Assembly: GCF_000313135.1 (NCBI RefSeq)
Contig: NW_004457380.1
Location: 643,093 to 686,527 of the forward strand
Direction of reading: 5' to 3'
From: Acanthamoeba castellanii str. Neff
Taxonomy: Eukaryota > Discosea > Longamoebia > Acanthamoebidae
Length of the DNA stretch: 43,435 nt
The position numbers were made by a program, and so were the translations under genes. Below are positions 1 through 11,447 of this stretch, in pieces. Each line of letters opens with the position of its first letter. Positions within the stretch are counted from its first letter, which is position 1. Below the pieces are notes generated by a model that made no database searches, was not told the DNA's origin, and saw only the letters and a list, made by a program, of their open reading frames with translations.

Positions 1-62
1 GTACAAATGCGAACAAGAAATCTATCTACAATTGACATTTCAAATTACATATATTGGCCCAA

Positions 63-859
63 ATGACGACGCTGAGGGGTACCACATCCTTTACAGAGTC
101 GGTGGCGTCTATCCTCGGGCAGCGCAAGGATGAGCTCCAGTACGTGGGCTGGGTCGCCGAACTGGTCAAGAAGAAGGCCGAGGAACGCGTCGTGGTCGTG
201 GGCAAGTGGCGCATCTACTTCTTCTCCCTCGTCAAAGGAGCTGCCAAGGTGCCTGCCTGGCCCTTCCCTCTCTTCATCTCTACAGCCCTCCCCTTTCAAG
301 ATTTTATTTGATGATTTATCTTTTTTTTTACTCCATTTGCCTCGGTGGTTTCACGCTACTCGCCTGCCAGCTCCTGAGGGACGCTCATCTGCTCGAGCTC
401 AAGGAGATCAAGTCGACCGACTCCACAACCGTGCGTACACCAACCTCGCTACACTTTTCACTTTTCCATCTTTTCGCCCCCATCTCTTACTACTCGCTTC
501 GCTACTTTCTTTCTGCTTCTACTTGGGCGACTGTGGCTGGTGGCTGATGGCTGGTTATGTGCGTGTGTGTGTGTGTGTCATGCGAGCAGCTGGTGGAGCT
601 GGTGTTCAAGACCTTCTCGGTCCCGCTGGGCAACTGCGCGGCTGACGATCTCATCACGGCCATCCGTCAGTCGTACGAGGACGTCTTCTTCAACCTCCCG
701 CCCGCCATCAAATGCAAGCTCAACGTCACCCCCGAGTCGCGCCTTCGTGACGTCGAAGGCCCCGGTACCTTCTGGCCTTTCACCGTCGTCTGTAGACTCG
801 AGGTCCCTAACAACACCGCACACGCACACACCACACACGCACACACCCACACGCACACG

Positions 860-892
<33 letters not shown>

Positions 893-3331
893 ACACGCAC
901 CACAGCGCAAGCCACGTTGGCCAAGAACTGCGGTGGCTTCTCGGGCACGTACCAGGCCCTGTGCGACTTCTACGGCATTCCGGTCCGAGCCGACATTTGC
1001 TGGGACATGGACAACCTGCTGCCCGCCAACCACGTCAAGAAGTTCAACATGAAGGAGTTCGAACAGGTAACCTCCCTCTTTCACACCGCACGACACCATC
1101 GCACACGCCCGCCGCACCGCCGCACACGCGCATATTGCTCACCACGTTTTATGTGCGTGTTTCGTTCTGGCTAGCCTGTCACACCCAACGAACTGAAGGC
1201 CCTGGTGGACACCCTCCACTTCAACAACTACTTCATCGGCTTCGTCGCCAGGGACTACCGCCTGGACAAGGACTCCATGAAGGGTATCATCACCACCATC
1301 ACCACAGCACCATCAATCAATCATCAACTCTGTGCTGATGGTGTGCAATGGTTTGCCAAATCTCACATGGTCGGTCGGTCGATTGATTTGTGTTTCTTTC
1401 AGTGCTCACCGACATGATCGGCGTCAACACCAAGATGGAGGAGCTCGTTCTCAGTCGCGTCGAGGGAACTGCCTCCGCCTTCGAAGAGCTCGGCCAGGCA
1501 AGTGCCCCCACCACAAGCGCCCGCGCGTGATCGATCATTGCGCTCGCGCTTGCGCTGCCGCGGCTCATTCTTGTTCCCCCCACCCCATCTCCAGGCCATC
1601 GCCAAGAACAGGAACAGCGCCCTCACCAGCATCGACTGGTCCAACAACCTCATCAAGGACGCCGGCGTTGCCGCACTCGGTACTCCTCACGATAACAATA
1701 ACAACAAAATTTGGTAATAATCATAATAATATAATAATAATGCATTATGATAATGTTAGAATTATTATGCATTGTTGTTGTTATTGCTAACGGCGGCTTT
1801 GTCGGTGCGCAGCCGCTGCGGTGGCGTCGATGGGCCACGGGCTCACGAGCATCTCGCTCAAGGGCGGTGACGCCACCAAAAAGGGCACCGTCGCGCTGTG
1901 CACGGCCTTCAAGAAGAACGTGGAGATGTCCCGCACCCTGACCGTGCTCAACCTTGCCGGCAACAAGCTCGACAGGTACGCATGGGTGTTGATCGCAGCC
2001 GGCTCTCTTTCTCGCGCCTCATGAGGCTCGTGCGTGTGTCGTGTGTCGTGTGCTGTAGCGATGGCACGTCTGCGCTGGCTGCGTTCGTGTCGGGACCCAA
2101 CGCCCTGCAGACCCTCAACATCTCCGGCACCGCCGCCAACCTCGAGATGCTCCTCCCCGCCGTCATGCGCGGTACATGCCCTGTTTTTTCTCTCTCTATA
2201 TGTTATTTTATTTGCATTTTATTTATTTATTTATTAGTTGTTGCATATTATTTTTTGTATTGATTTTTAATATTATTGTCGGAAATGATCGTCTCAGGAT
2301 GCACGGAGCTGGAGAAGTTCAACATCTCACACAACAAGGTGACGGCCAAGACTGGTCCGGAGCTGAAGAAGTTCCTCCAGAGCTGCGGTCGGCTCAGCGA
2401 GCTGCACATGCGCGACACCGCGGTGCCCGTGCAGGTCGTGCGTGATGTCATCAAGGCCATCATCGGCAACAACTTCATCACCGACTTCCAGCTCGACCTC
2501 GCCGCCAACAAGCTCGGTTCGCCGCCTTCCTCTATTTATCTTTCTTTTACAAATTTAGCTCTATCAATTTTTTGATATTATCATTATCATTATTTGCTTA
2601 CCGTTTTATATTATTATTTATAAATTATCTCCCACAGGTGTCTTGGGCGCGAACATGCTGGCTGGTCTCGCCGCGGAGATCACCACCATCAAGAGCCTGG
2701 ACCTCACCGACAACGACTTCGGCGACGAGGGCATGTCCATTATCGCCGACGGTACCCCGTGCTCTCCCCGCTTCCCTACTTTCTCTTCTTTTCTGACGCA
2801 CGACACGACACACGCGACACACACACGCAACACGACACACGACACGATCGTCGCGCGCACAGGCCTGTGCCACAACTCCTCGCTCCGGGAGCTGCACCTG
2901 GGTGACAACTGGACGCGCAACAAGACCAAGGCCCGCAGCCAGGCCGTCGACAACCTCATCGGTACCACCGCGCTCGTCCCTTTCTGCGTGCTGACGTGGG
3001 CTGACGTGTGTTGATGACGTGTGCTGACGTGTGCTGGTGATGTGTTGGGGTCGATGCCGCGCGGCAGAGCTGATCTCGTCCGAGTGTCCGCTGCACAAGC
3101 TGGACCTGTCGTGCAAGGTGGCCGACAACCAGATCAAGACGGACATCCTGCCCTTCATCTACTCCCTCGCCACCAACGACACCCTCAAGGAGCTCGACAT
3201 CTCCGGCAACGCCATGGGCGACAAGGGTTCGCACCTCTTCGCTTCGCTACCCGTGCGTGTGTCGTGTCGTGTCGTGTCGTGTCGTGTCGTGTCGTGTCGT
3301 GTCGTGTCGTGTCGTGTCGTGTCGTGTCGTG

Positions 3332-3367
<36 letters not shown>

Positions 3368-5652
3368 CACAGGTGGCATTGCCCTGGGCAAGGCCTTCCA
3401 GATCAACCGCACCCTCAAGTCCCTCATTTGGGACCGCAACGGCACCCGCTACGCCGGTGCGTACCTTTTTTCTTTTTCGACTAATTATTCTGTTTTCGAT
3501 TTATTATCTTTTTTCAAGTAAATATTGAATTGGGTTCTCTCTTTCTTCTTCAGGCTTCCTGGGCCTCAAGAACGGTCTGGAGCGGAACAACGTGCTGGTG
3601 AACATGCCGGTGCCGGTGTTCGACATCTCGGACCTGCTCAAGAACGAGAAGCCCGAGAGCGCGCTGCAGGTGCAGCAGGTGGTGCTCCACATCTCCGAGT
3701 ACATCGCACGCAACCAGTCCCCCAAGTCCAAGTTCGCCCAGGGCGAGGACTTCTCCCAGCACATCTCCCTCATGGTACGTACACCCATCGTGTGCGTGTG
3801 CGGTGTCGTGTGTGTGTGCGTGTGTGCGGTTCGCGCTGAAGCTAAAGTGTTGGTTGGGGCAACAGGGCACGGGCGCGCAGGAGGAGGTGCAGAAGCTGCG
3901 TCAGCGCATCAGGGCGGGCCAGGAGGAGTTCACGCCCGGCCAGGCCGCCGTGCTCAAGGACGCCGAGGAGAACGACAACCGCATCGCCGCCATGCAGAGG
4001 ATCCAGGACGAGGTGCAGCAGGCCCTCGCCGACGAGGTGGCCTCCAAGCTGGGCCAGTTCGCCAGCCAGCTGGTGCCCTTCCTGGCCAGCACCCACGACC
4101 AGCTCATCGACCGCGTCGTCGACCAGGTCAAGGAATACAAGGTACACAATTCATCTCTTTCTTTTTCTTTATTTTCTTTTTTCAAGTTGTATATTATTTG
4201 AATTTATTTTATTATTTCTCGCAATCTAAAGAATGTGATGTGTCGGCGAGTAGGGTTTCGAGAAGAGCGCGGTGGAGAAGCTGAAGATGGACCTCAAGGA
4301 GAACGCCAAGACGTCGCTCTCCAAGGACGCCATCAACAAGATCCTCGCCAAGTACGTCGCACACGCACCAACCGCACACACCACCGCACACGCACACACG
4401 CATGACCAAACACACGCACGAGAATGAACGCTCATCGTCTCTCTCTCTCTCTGGCCAGGTCGGCGGCGAGCGAGATCACGAGCGAGATGACGCAGGGCTT
4501 CGTGTCGTCGGTGAGCCTCACGGTCGACTTCGTGTTCGACTCCCTCCTCGACAAGCTCGACTCCATCTACTACTCCCAGAAGGGCGGCGCCCCGACCCCG
4601 AGGAGCCAGGTCGAAAGCGCCGGTACGCGCGTGCGATGATGTGTGTGCGGTTGTGTGTGTTGCTGACCACACACACACACGCAACACGTACAGACACACG
4701 TGCAGAGAGCTTGCCAGAGACGAGCACGGCGGACGACACTCCGTCAGAGGCGTCCGAGGAGGAGCCCAACCTCGCGTCGGAGTCGTCTGAGACCTCCGAC
4801 CTCCCCACCACCACCGACGCCGCCGCCGCCGCCGAAGAGGCCGAGCCGGCGGTCAGCGTGCCGGCGCGACCGACCGGCGTGCCGATGGGCGGCGTGGCGC
4901 TGCCCTTCGGGGCCATGCGCACGGGCATGCCCGCCATGCCAATGGGCGGCGTCGTGCTGCGCCCCACGGGCAGCCCGCTCTCCCAGTCGGCCACCGACCG
5001 ACCCAAGCCCGTCCCGCCTCCTCGGTAATTTACCTCTCCCCCCAAAAAACCGTCGACATCAAATCCTCACGAATGCGTGTGTTGTGTCGTGTCGTGTCGT
5101 GTTGCGTGTGTCGGTCGTGTGTTGCACAGTGGAGCCAAGCCGGCGCCGCCGCCGCGCACGGCCAAGCCGCTGTCGTTCTCACAGCAGCCTGTGTTGATGC
5201 CGAAGCCGGAGCTGCAGCCGACCACGCCGACAAAGCCGGCGGCGGAGCCGGTCACGCCCGTCAAGAAGCCCGAAAAGGAGGTCAAGAAGAACGACACGCC
5301 CGCCAAGAAGCCCGAAAAGGACTCCAAGAAGCCCGAGAAGCCCGCCAAGTCGCCCAAGAAGCCTGAGAAGTCGCTCGCCAAGTCCAAGGAGCCCGAACCC
5401 GCCTCGTACGTGTGTCGGTCGTGTTGAGTGTGTGTCTCGTGTGTGTCGCGTGTGTGTTGTGCGTCGTGTGTCGTTTGTCGTGCCAGCTAATTCATGTTTT
5501 TTGTTCGTGGGGACATCAGGGCGGACATGACGGAGCTGGAGGCGGCTGAGTCGAATCTGACGCACATGACGAAGGATCGGCCAATGGGACCCCAGCGGAG
5601 GCGACCTCAGCGCAAGCCCCAACGCAGGCCCATGATGAGCACCGCCGACTAG
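63..5652 (+). CDS. CARMIL: CARMIL-family actin regulator (Acan125-like), multi-exon
   Basis: Scaffold that binds capping protein and myosin-I SH3 domains and so controls actin assembly at the cell cortex. About 19 exons encode roughly 1,100 residues. The N-terminus resembles the CARMIL PH-like domain. The segment GGFSGTYQALCDFYG (about 930-970) matches the family linker. Then come about a dozen leucine-rich repeats (for example LDLTDNDFGDEG near 2700 and LDISGNAMGDKG near 3195), a helical segment (3870-4600), an acidic/Ala-rich stretch, and proline-rich sites KPVPPPR and KPAPPPRTAKP (about 5010-5165) of the kind bound by myosin-I SH3. A Lys/Pro-rich stretch follows. The end carries LTHMTKDRP followed by RRRP, matching the capping-protein-interaction (CPI) consensus LxHxTxxRP. 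The start is the first in-frame ATG; an upstream exon cannot be excluded so near the window edge. One intron (1498-1594) has a GC donor. Introns carry long simple repeats. Confidence 0.93.
820..905. repeat. CACACG/CACGCA-type simple repeat in a CARMIL intron
   Basis: Alternating CA/CG dinucleotides form a near-continuous purine-pyrimidine alternating tract within the intron before the GGFSGTY exon. It stays open in the coding frame (His/Thr repeats), so it can be mistaken for exon. Confidence 0.9.
3259..3368. repeat. (GTGTC)n then (TG)n array inside a CARMIL intron
   Basis: About 16 tandem GTGTC units run directly into a (TG)n tract that ends just before the CACAG acceptor. The array fills nearly the whole intron. 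It is the purest example of the intron repeats found across the window. Confidence 0.95.
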
Positions 5653-5959
5653 AGCGCCTTGCTTGGAGGTGGGCTAGACCACCCAGAATGGTTCTAGGTT
5701 GTGGCTGTGCAGCCCACCACTTGTTTTTTGTCTTTTTCTTGTTTTCTACCACCACATAAAGAGGCCCTCATCTGTCATCTTTATTACGCCTGGGCTACTT
5801 GGTTGTGTCTTCTGACAGAGAGCAGCTCAGCCCTTGTCTGGCAGCTGATCAGCTGACCCTCACCACTGTGTGGTTGTGTGAACAGAAAGGCCAGCAGTAG
5901 GAGTTATTTTTAATATTGCATGTACATTGCTTGAACAAAGGGGTGGGGCGCTGGTGAAG

Positions 5960-6190
5960 TTAGCCACCGCGAAGAAGCGTGGGGAGGAAGATGGTGGCCT
6001 CATTTGGAATCTGGTAGTCGGCGAGGGTGCGGTCGTCCTGGAGCTTCTGGCCGGCGAAGACAAGGCACTGCTGGTAGGGAAGGAAGCCCGACTTGCCCCG
6101 AATCTTCCACTTCACCTCCTCGATGGTGTCGCTGGACTCAACGTCAAGCGTCATGTTCAAGCCAATGCGGGTCTTCACAAAGATCTCCAT
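5960..6190 (-). CDS. Divergent 76-residue ubiquitin-like protein ending in RGG
   Basis: Single-exon ORF exactly as long as one ubiquitin unit. It begins MEIFVKT and ends LLRGG followed directly by the stop, so the conjugating Gly-Gly is already exposed. By position against ubiquitin, Lys27, Lys29 and Lys33 remain. Lys11 (Leu), Lys48 (Gln) and Lys63 (Asn) are replaced; position 44 is Val, His68 is Phe and Arg72 is Leu. Arg72 is the residue used by the ubiquitin E1, and Lys48/Lys63 are the main chain sites, so this is unlikely to act as ordinary ubiquitin. It may be a separate modifier or a ubiquitin-fold protein that is never conjugated. It lies tail-to-tail with CARMIL. An ATG 7 codons upstream of MEIF is possible, but the MEIF start gives exact family length. 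Confidence 0.85.
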   Translation of the reverse strand: MEIFVKTRIGLNMTLDVESSDTIEEVKWKIRGKSGFLPYQQCLVFAGQKLQDDRTLADYQIPNEATIFLPTLLRGG

Positions 6191-6303
6191 CACTGATTGA
6201 TAAAAAATCAACCATCAGGAGCGGGCCTCACCTAGTTTCGATTCGTATTACATCGTTGTGTAACGTTTCGGTTTCAATTTCAAAATTGAATGGAATGTGG
6301 GCT

Positions 6304-9300
6304 TTAGGTTGGCTGGGTGTTGGTGGCGAGGAAGCGGGCGAGGGGGGTGAAGCGCTTGAGGCTGTCGACCAGTCCGCCGGGCCGGTTGCGGCGAAGCCAG
6401 ATGGCCTCGTGTTGGTGCTTGCAGGCGGCCCACGCCTCCTGCAACTCGCGCCACTCTTCGCTGGCGCCTGGCGCCTGTGCCGGTTCCCGCAGGCTGAGCG
6501 CCATCGCGCGACAGCTCACGTCGGCCATCGCCGCACCATGCGCGATCTACATCAGAAGCGAGCCAACAACGATCAATCGTTGACAATGATACAACGGTCG
6601 GGCGGATGGAGAGAACGAGTGGAGCTGTGAGGCGGCGTACCTCGTCGAGGACGAGCTGAGCGTCGTCTCTACCCGCGTGGGCTTTCCTGAGCCCCGCCAG
6701 CGCCGCCACGATTCGTTCGTGGGCCGCTTCGGCGCTGGCCACGGTGATGCCCCTCCGGTTGTCCTCGCTTGGGTTTTGCAGGAACCTGGTCGTAACCCGG
6801 TCGGCCATCAGTTCAAGCCGCAGCGCAGCGTTGGCCGATGATGGATTGGTGGCTGGTGGGTGTCGTACTTGAAGATACACGAGTCGTTGCACTGCGGCTC
6901 GCCGCCGGTGACGGTGTAGAGACAGCCGAGATCGTACACAACTCCGCCGAGGAGGTCGGCGGTGTCGTGGAACACGTGCATGTTCAGCCGAGAGGCCAGG
7001 TGCTCACGCGACAGATACGATCTCTGCCGCCCGGACGTCAGTATTTTTGTGCGTGTGGTCGTGTGATCGTGTGTGGTGTGTGGTGTGTGTGGTGTGTGTG
7101 GTGTGTGTGGTGTGTGTGGTGTGTGTGGTGTGTGTGGTGTGTGTGGTGTGTGTGGTGTGTGTGGTGTGTGTGTGTGTGTGGTGTGTGGTGTGGCACATAC
7201 CACGTCGTTGGCTTCGGCATTCCAGGCGAGGCCGGCACCAGCCAGGAATCCCAGGTACGAGAAGGGCAAGGTCTGCCAGTGCCCGTTGTCGCCCCAGTCG
7301 GTGATCAGGTACCCCACCGCCCCGTTCTCACGGCCGTGGTGCGCTGCGTTGACGAGGTTGGCGATGGCGTTGTCGGTGCGCCCAACGACAGTGTTCCACG
7401 ACGACGTGCCGGGGCACACGTAGAACGGAATCTCCTTCAGCGCAGCAAACGCCTGTTTTCGCGCACAAAACGAGAGTCGCACGCGAACTCGAATCGGTGG
7501 GCGGGGTGACGATTGTAGTGCAGTAGTACCTTGCACTGCTCGGCAAAGGGGTGCGAGGCCTCGTAGCCCCAGATGAGCGCGATCGCGTCCTTGGGGAGGG
7601 TGTGAATGAGGTCCGGTTGCCTGCGCCACGGCCATCGCGCGAGAGTCACTGAGTCTAAACACCAAAGCGTTGTGTGCGGTGGCGTGTCGTGTGTGTGTCG
7701 TGCGTGTGTGACTCAGAATCGATTGGCCACGTACTGGAGAACGATGTCGCCCCAGTACTGCATCTTCTTTCGATACTTCTTGGAGACGAGTTCGTTGACC
7801 CTGTTGAGGAAATCGATGTAGATCTGAACACGCACGCGCACGACAGTGAATGGGGCAGCCTTGCAGTAGCGCCTGAAAAAAACATGGCCCTCGCACAGCT
7901 GGGAAGCAAACCGTTTGAACGCCCTTCTCCTCGCACAGCTGCTTCGACCGACCCTGACCGAGATCGAACGTTTCGTCGCAACCTTGTGTGGCGTCCGCGG
8001 GGCGGGCGGCGGCGTTAATGCATGTAAGACACAACACGTTTGTGTGTGTGTGTGTTGTATGTTGTGTGCGTGTTGAGAGAGAAGATTCTCTGGGCATGAT
8101 GAGGCCGACGAGGGAGTACGTACCGACGTTGAACTGTCTGCTGGAGAAGTTGGGAAGAAACGCGGCGTAGAGTTCGTCGAGCAGCGCAATCGATTGGTCA
8201 TCGGGCGCCAGGCCAAAGGGCTCCTTCTCGTTTTCATCGCCCACCGCCAGGAACGGATGGAGGTTGCCCTCGGGGACCTGCGTTTCGCACACAACGCACA
8301 GACACAACACGACACGCACGGCACGACCCACACACGACGCACACGCGCGGCACGACACGCACGACTCTTAGCGAGACGAACGCATGCAACACGCAGAGAC
8401 GGTGTGTGGACAGTACCTCGGCGTACTTGCGGTAGGCCGGGTGCTTGAGCCACCTGTGGAAGTGTCCGAAGCTGTTCTGGTTGGGCACCAGCTCCACGAA
8501 GCGTTCCCTGCAGTACGCGTCCAGTTCCAATATGTCCTCGGCTGCGAGCGTGTGTCGCGTGTGTCGCGTGAGAGAAGCTTCGGAAGTGGTCAGTCAGTTG
8601 GTCAGATGGATTGCAGGGTACCGGTGAATGGCGAAGCGTCGCGCCACACCTGCTCGTGGCCGGGGTAGGCAAAGGTGTGCTCGACGTAGAGCTGCAGCTG
8701 GTTCACCTTCAACGAGGCCAGCTCGTCCACCAGCCTCTTCACCGTCTCCACCGTCGGCACTACACCACGCCCACCCGACCACTACTCGATGAGCACCACT
8801 CTACACGACACGAACCAACAAGCAAAGGTGTCGTGTGGGGAAAGTGTGGTGTGTCGTGTCGTGTCGTGTGTTGTGTGTTGTGTGTGGTGCTGACCCTTGT
8901 CTCGGGACACGTCGAGCATGACGCCACGGGCGGCAAAGTCGGGCTGGTCAGCGATGCTCACGAGGGGCAGACGCAGCTGCCTTGTCGAGCCGCGGGAGGT
9001 GTCGGCTGCGCCGCCCCAGTTGAAGGCGCGTAGGAGCTGCACGAGGGTCTGCGCGCCGTAGAACGCGCCACGGCACGTGCGGCCCGTGACTTCGACCCGC
9101 CCAGGCTGGCCCTGGGAAGGGACTGGAGCCACTACGCGCAGGGTGTAGCCTTCGGGCTCGCCTTCGACGAACTCGTCGCTACTCGGGGGAGGCGGTGGTC
9201 GCGCGATGGCGGTAGCGGCTTCGTCGATGGCTCCTCCAGTCTCGAGGCGCAGGTAGAAAGCCAAGATGTGATCGCTGCTACTCGATGTCGACAAAGATGG

Positions 9301-9564
9301 AGATGCTGATGATGAGGTGGGAACAGAGAAGGAGGCGTGGAGGTGCGGGTGGAGAAGGAAGTCGGGACCCTCGAGCGCGCGCTTCAGGTGGCGGGCCACA
9401 TCGAGCAGGCCCGCGTGCAGGGGCTGGGGCATGTCGGGCGACAGCAACGCGCACACAAGAACCTCGTCCACCACGCCACAACTCGCCAGCTCATTGTCAT
9501 CACCTCCTCCCAGACGCTCCATGTACTTGGGCAGAGGAACCAGCTTCGCCTTTAGCCCTTCCAT
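6304..9564 (-). CDS. Glycoside hydrolase family 20 beta-N-acetylhexosaminidase-like protein
   Basis: Predicted to remove terminal N-acetylhexosamine from glycans or chitin-type oligomers. The N-terminal region (8895-9564) ends in GVMLDVSRDK, the typical entry to the GH20 barrel. Barrel exons include LQLYVEHTFAYPGHE (near 8690), LVPNQNSFGHFHRWLKHP (8420-8500), and NVG joined to CDETFDLGQGRS (about 8130 and 7975). This gives N-x-G-C-D-E, matching the GH20 catalytic Asp-Glu motif. Later exons carry WNTVVGRTDN and YLITDWGDNGHWQ. No signal peptide is visible, so the site of action is unclear. The C-terminal exon ends at 6304. Near 6855 the frame must change without a usable intron (only GT...AG distances of about 16-28 nt), suggesting an indel or an unusual splice. 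The start shares a 248-bp divergent promoter with the thioredoxin gene. Confidence 0.8.
7073..7196. repeat. GGTGTGTGT 9-bp tandem repeat in a GH20 gene intron
   Basis: Roughly a dozen near-perfect copies of a 9-bp GGTGTGTGT unit fill the intron between the exon ending at about 7200 and the one starting at about 7034. On the - strand it reads as CACACACC units. Confidence 0.93.
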
Positions 9565-9812
9565 CTTCGCTCTCTTCTCTCGACAATTTTAAGATTGATT
9601 TTTTTTTCTTTGTTTTGTTTGCTGTATTTAGCAATATGATCACTCGGACAAAAGTCGCCTGAATTTCATTTAGAGTCGACAATTCGAAGAAATGGCGGGA
9701 ATGTGGAGAGGAAAGATGAGGATCGTAACAATTTGTGCGCGTTGGAATCGCTCCGCCACAGACCGAAAATTTGCAGTAAACCTCTTGTTGGCTCTGAGAT
9801 ATAAAGAACATC
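9565..9812. promoter_or_regulatory. Divergent promoter region between GH20-like and thioredoxin genes
   Basis: These 248 bp separate two head-to-head start codons. They hold T-rich tracts (9595-9620) and a TATA-like GATATAAAG at about 9798. That element lies too close to the thioredoxin ATG for a normal TATA spacing unless the true start is downstream. Promoter function is inferred from position only. Confidence 0.4.
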
Positions 9813-10687
9813 ATGCGTCGCTCATTATCCTCCTCTGCTCGTTCCGCCTCGGTCCGGCGGGCCGCTTCCTCCTGCGCCTCGTCGCAGCCCCTCCGCGCCT
9901 ACACGCTGCAGCGAAATGGTCGCAATTTGATTTCCTCCATCTGCGCTCGGTCTTCCTCCTCTTCTCCTCTTCTCCCTGTGCTTGCCCCCTCTGCGGGACG
10001 ACGATTTTATGCGACGGCGGAAAATGGAGCTTCCTCGGATTCGGCGCCGGTCACTGCCCCCCAGCCGACCGTCTCGCCCATCATCAGCATTCAGACGCCA
10101 GAGGAGTACCAGAAGCTCGTCCTCGATGTCTCCAAGACCAGGCCCATCATCGTTGATTGCTACGCCGAGTACGTCCTCCACCTTCGCAGATGGCTCTGTT
10201 GGAGATGAAGATTGCTTACATCTTGTCCCACCGTAGTTGGTGCAAGCCCTGCAAGGATCTCACACCAGTGATTGAGGCCGTCATCAAGAGCAGGGAGGGA
10301 AAGGTCAGCCAACTTTCATCTTTGTTGCGCTGCTTTCTTGTCTTCTTTGGTGATGGGTCTAACCTTGGTCGTGGTTGCTGCAGGTGACACTGGCCAAGGT
10401 GGACATTGACAAGGTGAGCGAGGTGGCGGTGCAGCTGAGCGTCTCTTCGATCCCCGCTGTCTTCGCTATCTACAAGAAGGAAACCATCAGCAAGTACGCT
10501 CAGAGCACATGCTTGCCCTGGTGATTACGATCAAGAGCGAGTGTTTGCTTCTTCATGCCTTTAACATCATCTGTGTGTTGTATTGCCTTTCGTGTCGTGT
10601 GTGTCGACCAGGTTCGTTGGGCTCAAGTCCAAGGCCGAGCTGGAAGACTTTGTTGATGCTGTCCTCAAGAAGACGACCCAGAGCTAA
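9813..10687 (+). CDS. Thioredoxin, probably mitochondrial
   Basis: Small dithiol oxidoreductase of four exons. The first 60-70 residues are rich in Ser, Arg and Ala with almost no acidic residues and run into RRFYATAENG, a plausible mitochondrial presequence cleavage region. The thioredoxin fold follows: a VDCYAE strand, then WCKPCK at the start of exon 2, matching the W-C-x-P-C active site, then the VTLAKVDIDK strand. The cis-proline loop SIPAVFAIYKKE precedes a C-terminal helix ending KKTTQS. Introns are GT-AG (about 10169-10234, 10304-10383, 10493-10612). It presumably reduces disulfides in the matrix; no partner reductase is encoded nearby. Confidence 0.9.
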
Positions 10688-11447
10688 GCCTCCGTGGGCC
10701 TCCTCCTCTCCTTCTCTATCTTTCATGTACGATGCGTTGTAGTGCAACAAACCCAACCAGTTCATCCCACCTCTCCGCTCTGGTCTTCTTCACCACGTCA
10801 ACAACCTGACCCAGAGGGTGGTGGAGACAAGCACCATCATGTGCTGATGATGATGATGATAAACAAGTAGTAGTCGTTGGTTTTGTTTTGAAGAGAAGCG
10901 GTCTAGGTTGTGTGGGTCAGAGCTGGCTTTTGGGAGGCCTTGCGTAACAAGGAAGTGGCCCCCCATCACCTAGAGAAGGTGATGGTACCATTCATCATGA
11001 TTAAAACCTAGAAGGTCATTAACATCGATCATTGTGCCGGGCTGGGCTACTTATCTCCTCCCGCTCGTCGTACTATTATGGGCTGCGGGGTCAGGGGCGA
11101 ATCCTCTTCTTTTCCCTCCTCACGTGCGACAGTGGAGTGCACCGCACACCGCACACGGCACGACACTACACGCACACCGCACGACACACACGAACGATGT
11201 TTGGTGCGGACTCTGCGGGAAAGAGAACGCGAGATCTTGTTTCGAGGGGCGGGCGTGGGCGAAGGTGTGCGTTTTACTTACAAGCAACGGCGCTTTTACA
11301 TGTTGAGACGTCGTCTTCCTTCTGCTTCCTCCTTTTTCTTCTTCTTCGTTCCGCACGGCGGGAAGCTGCTACGATCGCTCACCCCTAAAAGATGGCCGAT
11401 CTGATGCTGATCGACCCCGGTCCGTCCACCAATTGATCCATCATAAT
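10688..11447. other. Gene-free interval between thioredoxin and endosulfine genes
   Basis: This convergent intergenic stretch is 760 bp. The left half contains the thioredoxin 3' region and a cluster of hairpins (separate entry). The right half (11130-11210) has CACGACAC-type repeats like those in introns. No ORF here has exon-like conservation. A hidden non-coding RNA is possible. Confidence 0.6.
10902..11012. other. Cluster of nested inverted repeats, candidate structured RNA
   Basis: Three dyads fall within 111 bp. The outer pair is TCTAGGTT (10902-10909) with AACCTAGA (11005-11012). Inside lies CCTTG-CGTAA-CAAGG (10938-10952). Next is a perfect 8-bp stem with a 7-nt loop, CCATCACC (10963-10970) and GGTGATGG (10978-10985). 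The arrangement would fold as a multi-branched domain. It lies about 215 bp after the thioredoxin stop, so it may be a 3' UTR element or an independent RNA. No known RNA family was recognised. Confidence 0.4.

Noticed and set aside
578..1117. 179-residue antisense ORF over CARMIL
   Set aside because: It is a shadow of GC-rich exons plus a repeat intron on the other strand; no domain or splice logic.
3257..3445. CRISPR-like array at the GTGTC repeat
   Set aside because: Units are contiguous without spacers and lie inside an intron; it is a minisatellite.
7004..7198. Long His/Thr repeat ORFs
   Set aside because: They are translations of the intron minisatellite between clear splice sites, not protein.
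9798..9806. TATA box for the thioredoxin gene
   Set aside because: It is only 7-15 bp before the ATG, too close for a normal start site unless the protein starts further down, where no in-frame ATG is suitable.
10935..10955. Resemblance of TTGCGTAACAAGG to the 3' end of small-subunit rRNA
   Set aside because: The match is only about 10 bases and the following sequence differs; it is better explained as a small hairpin.
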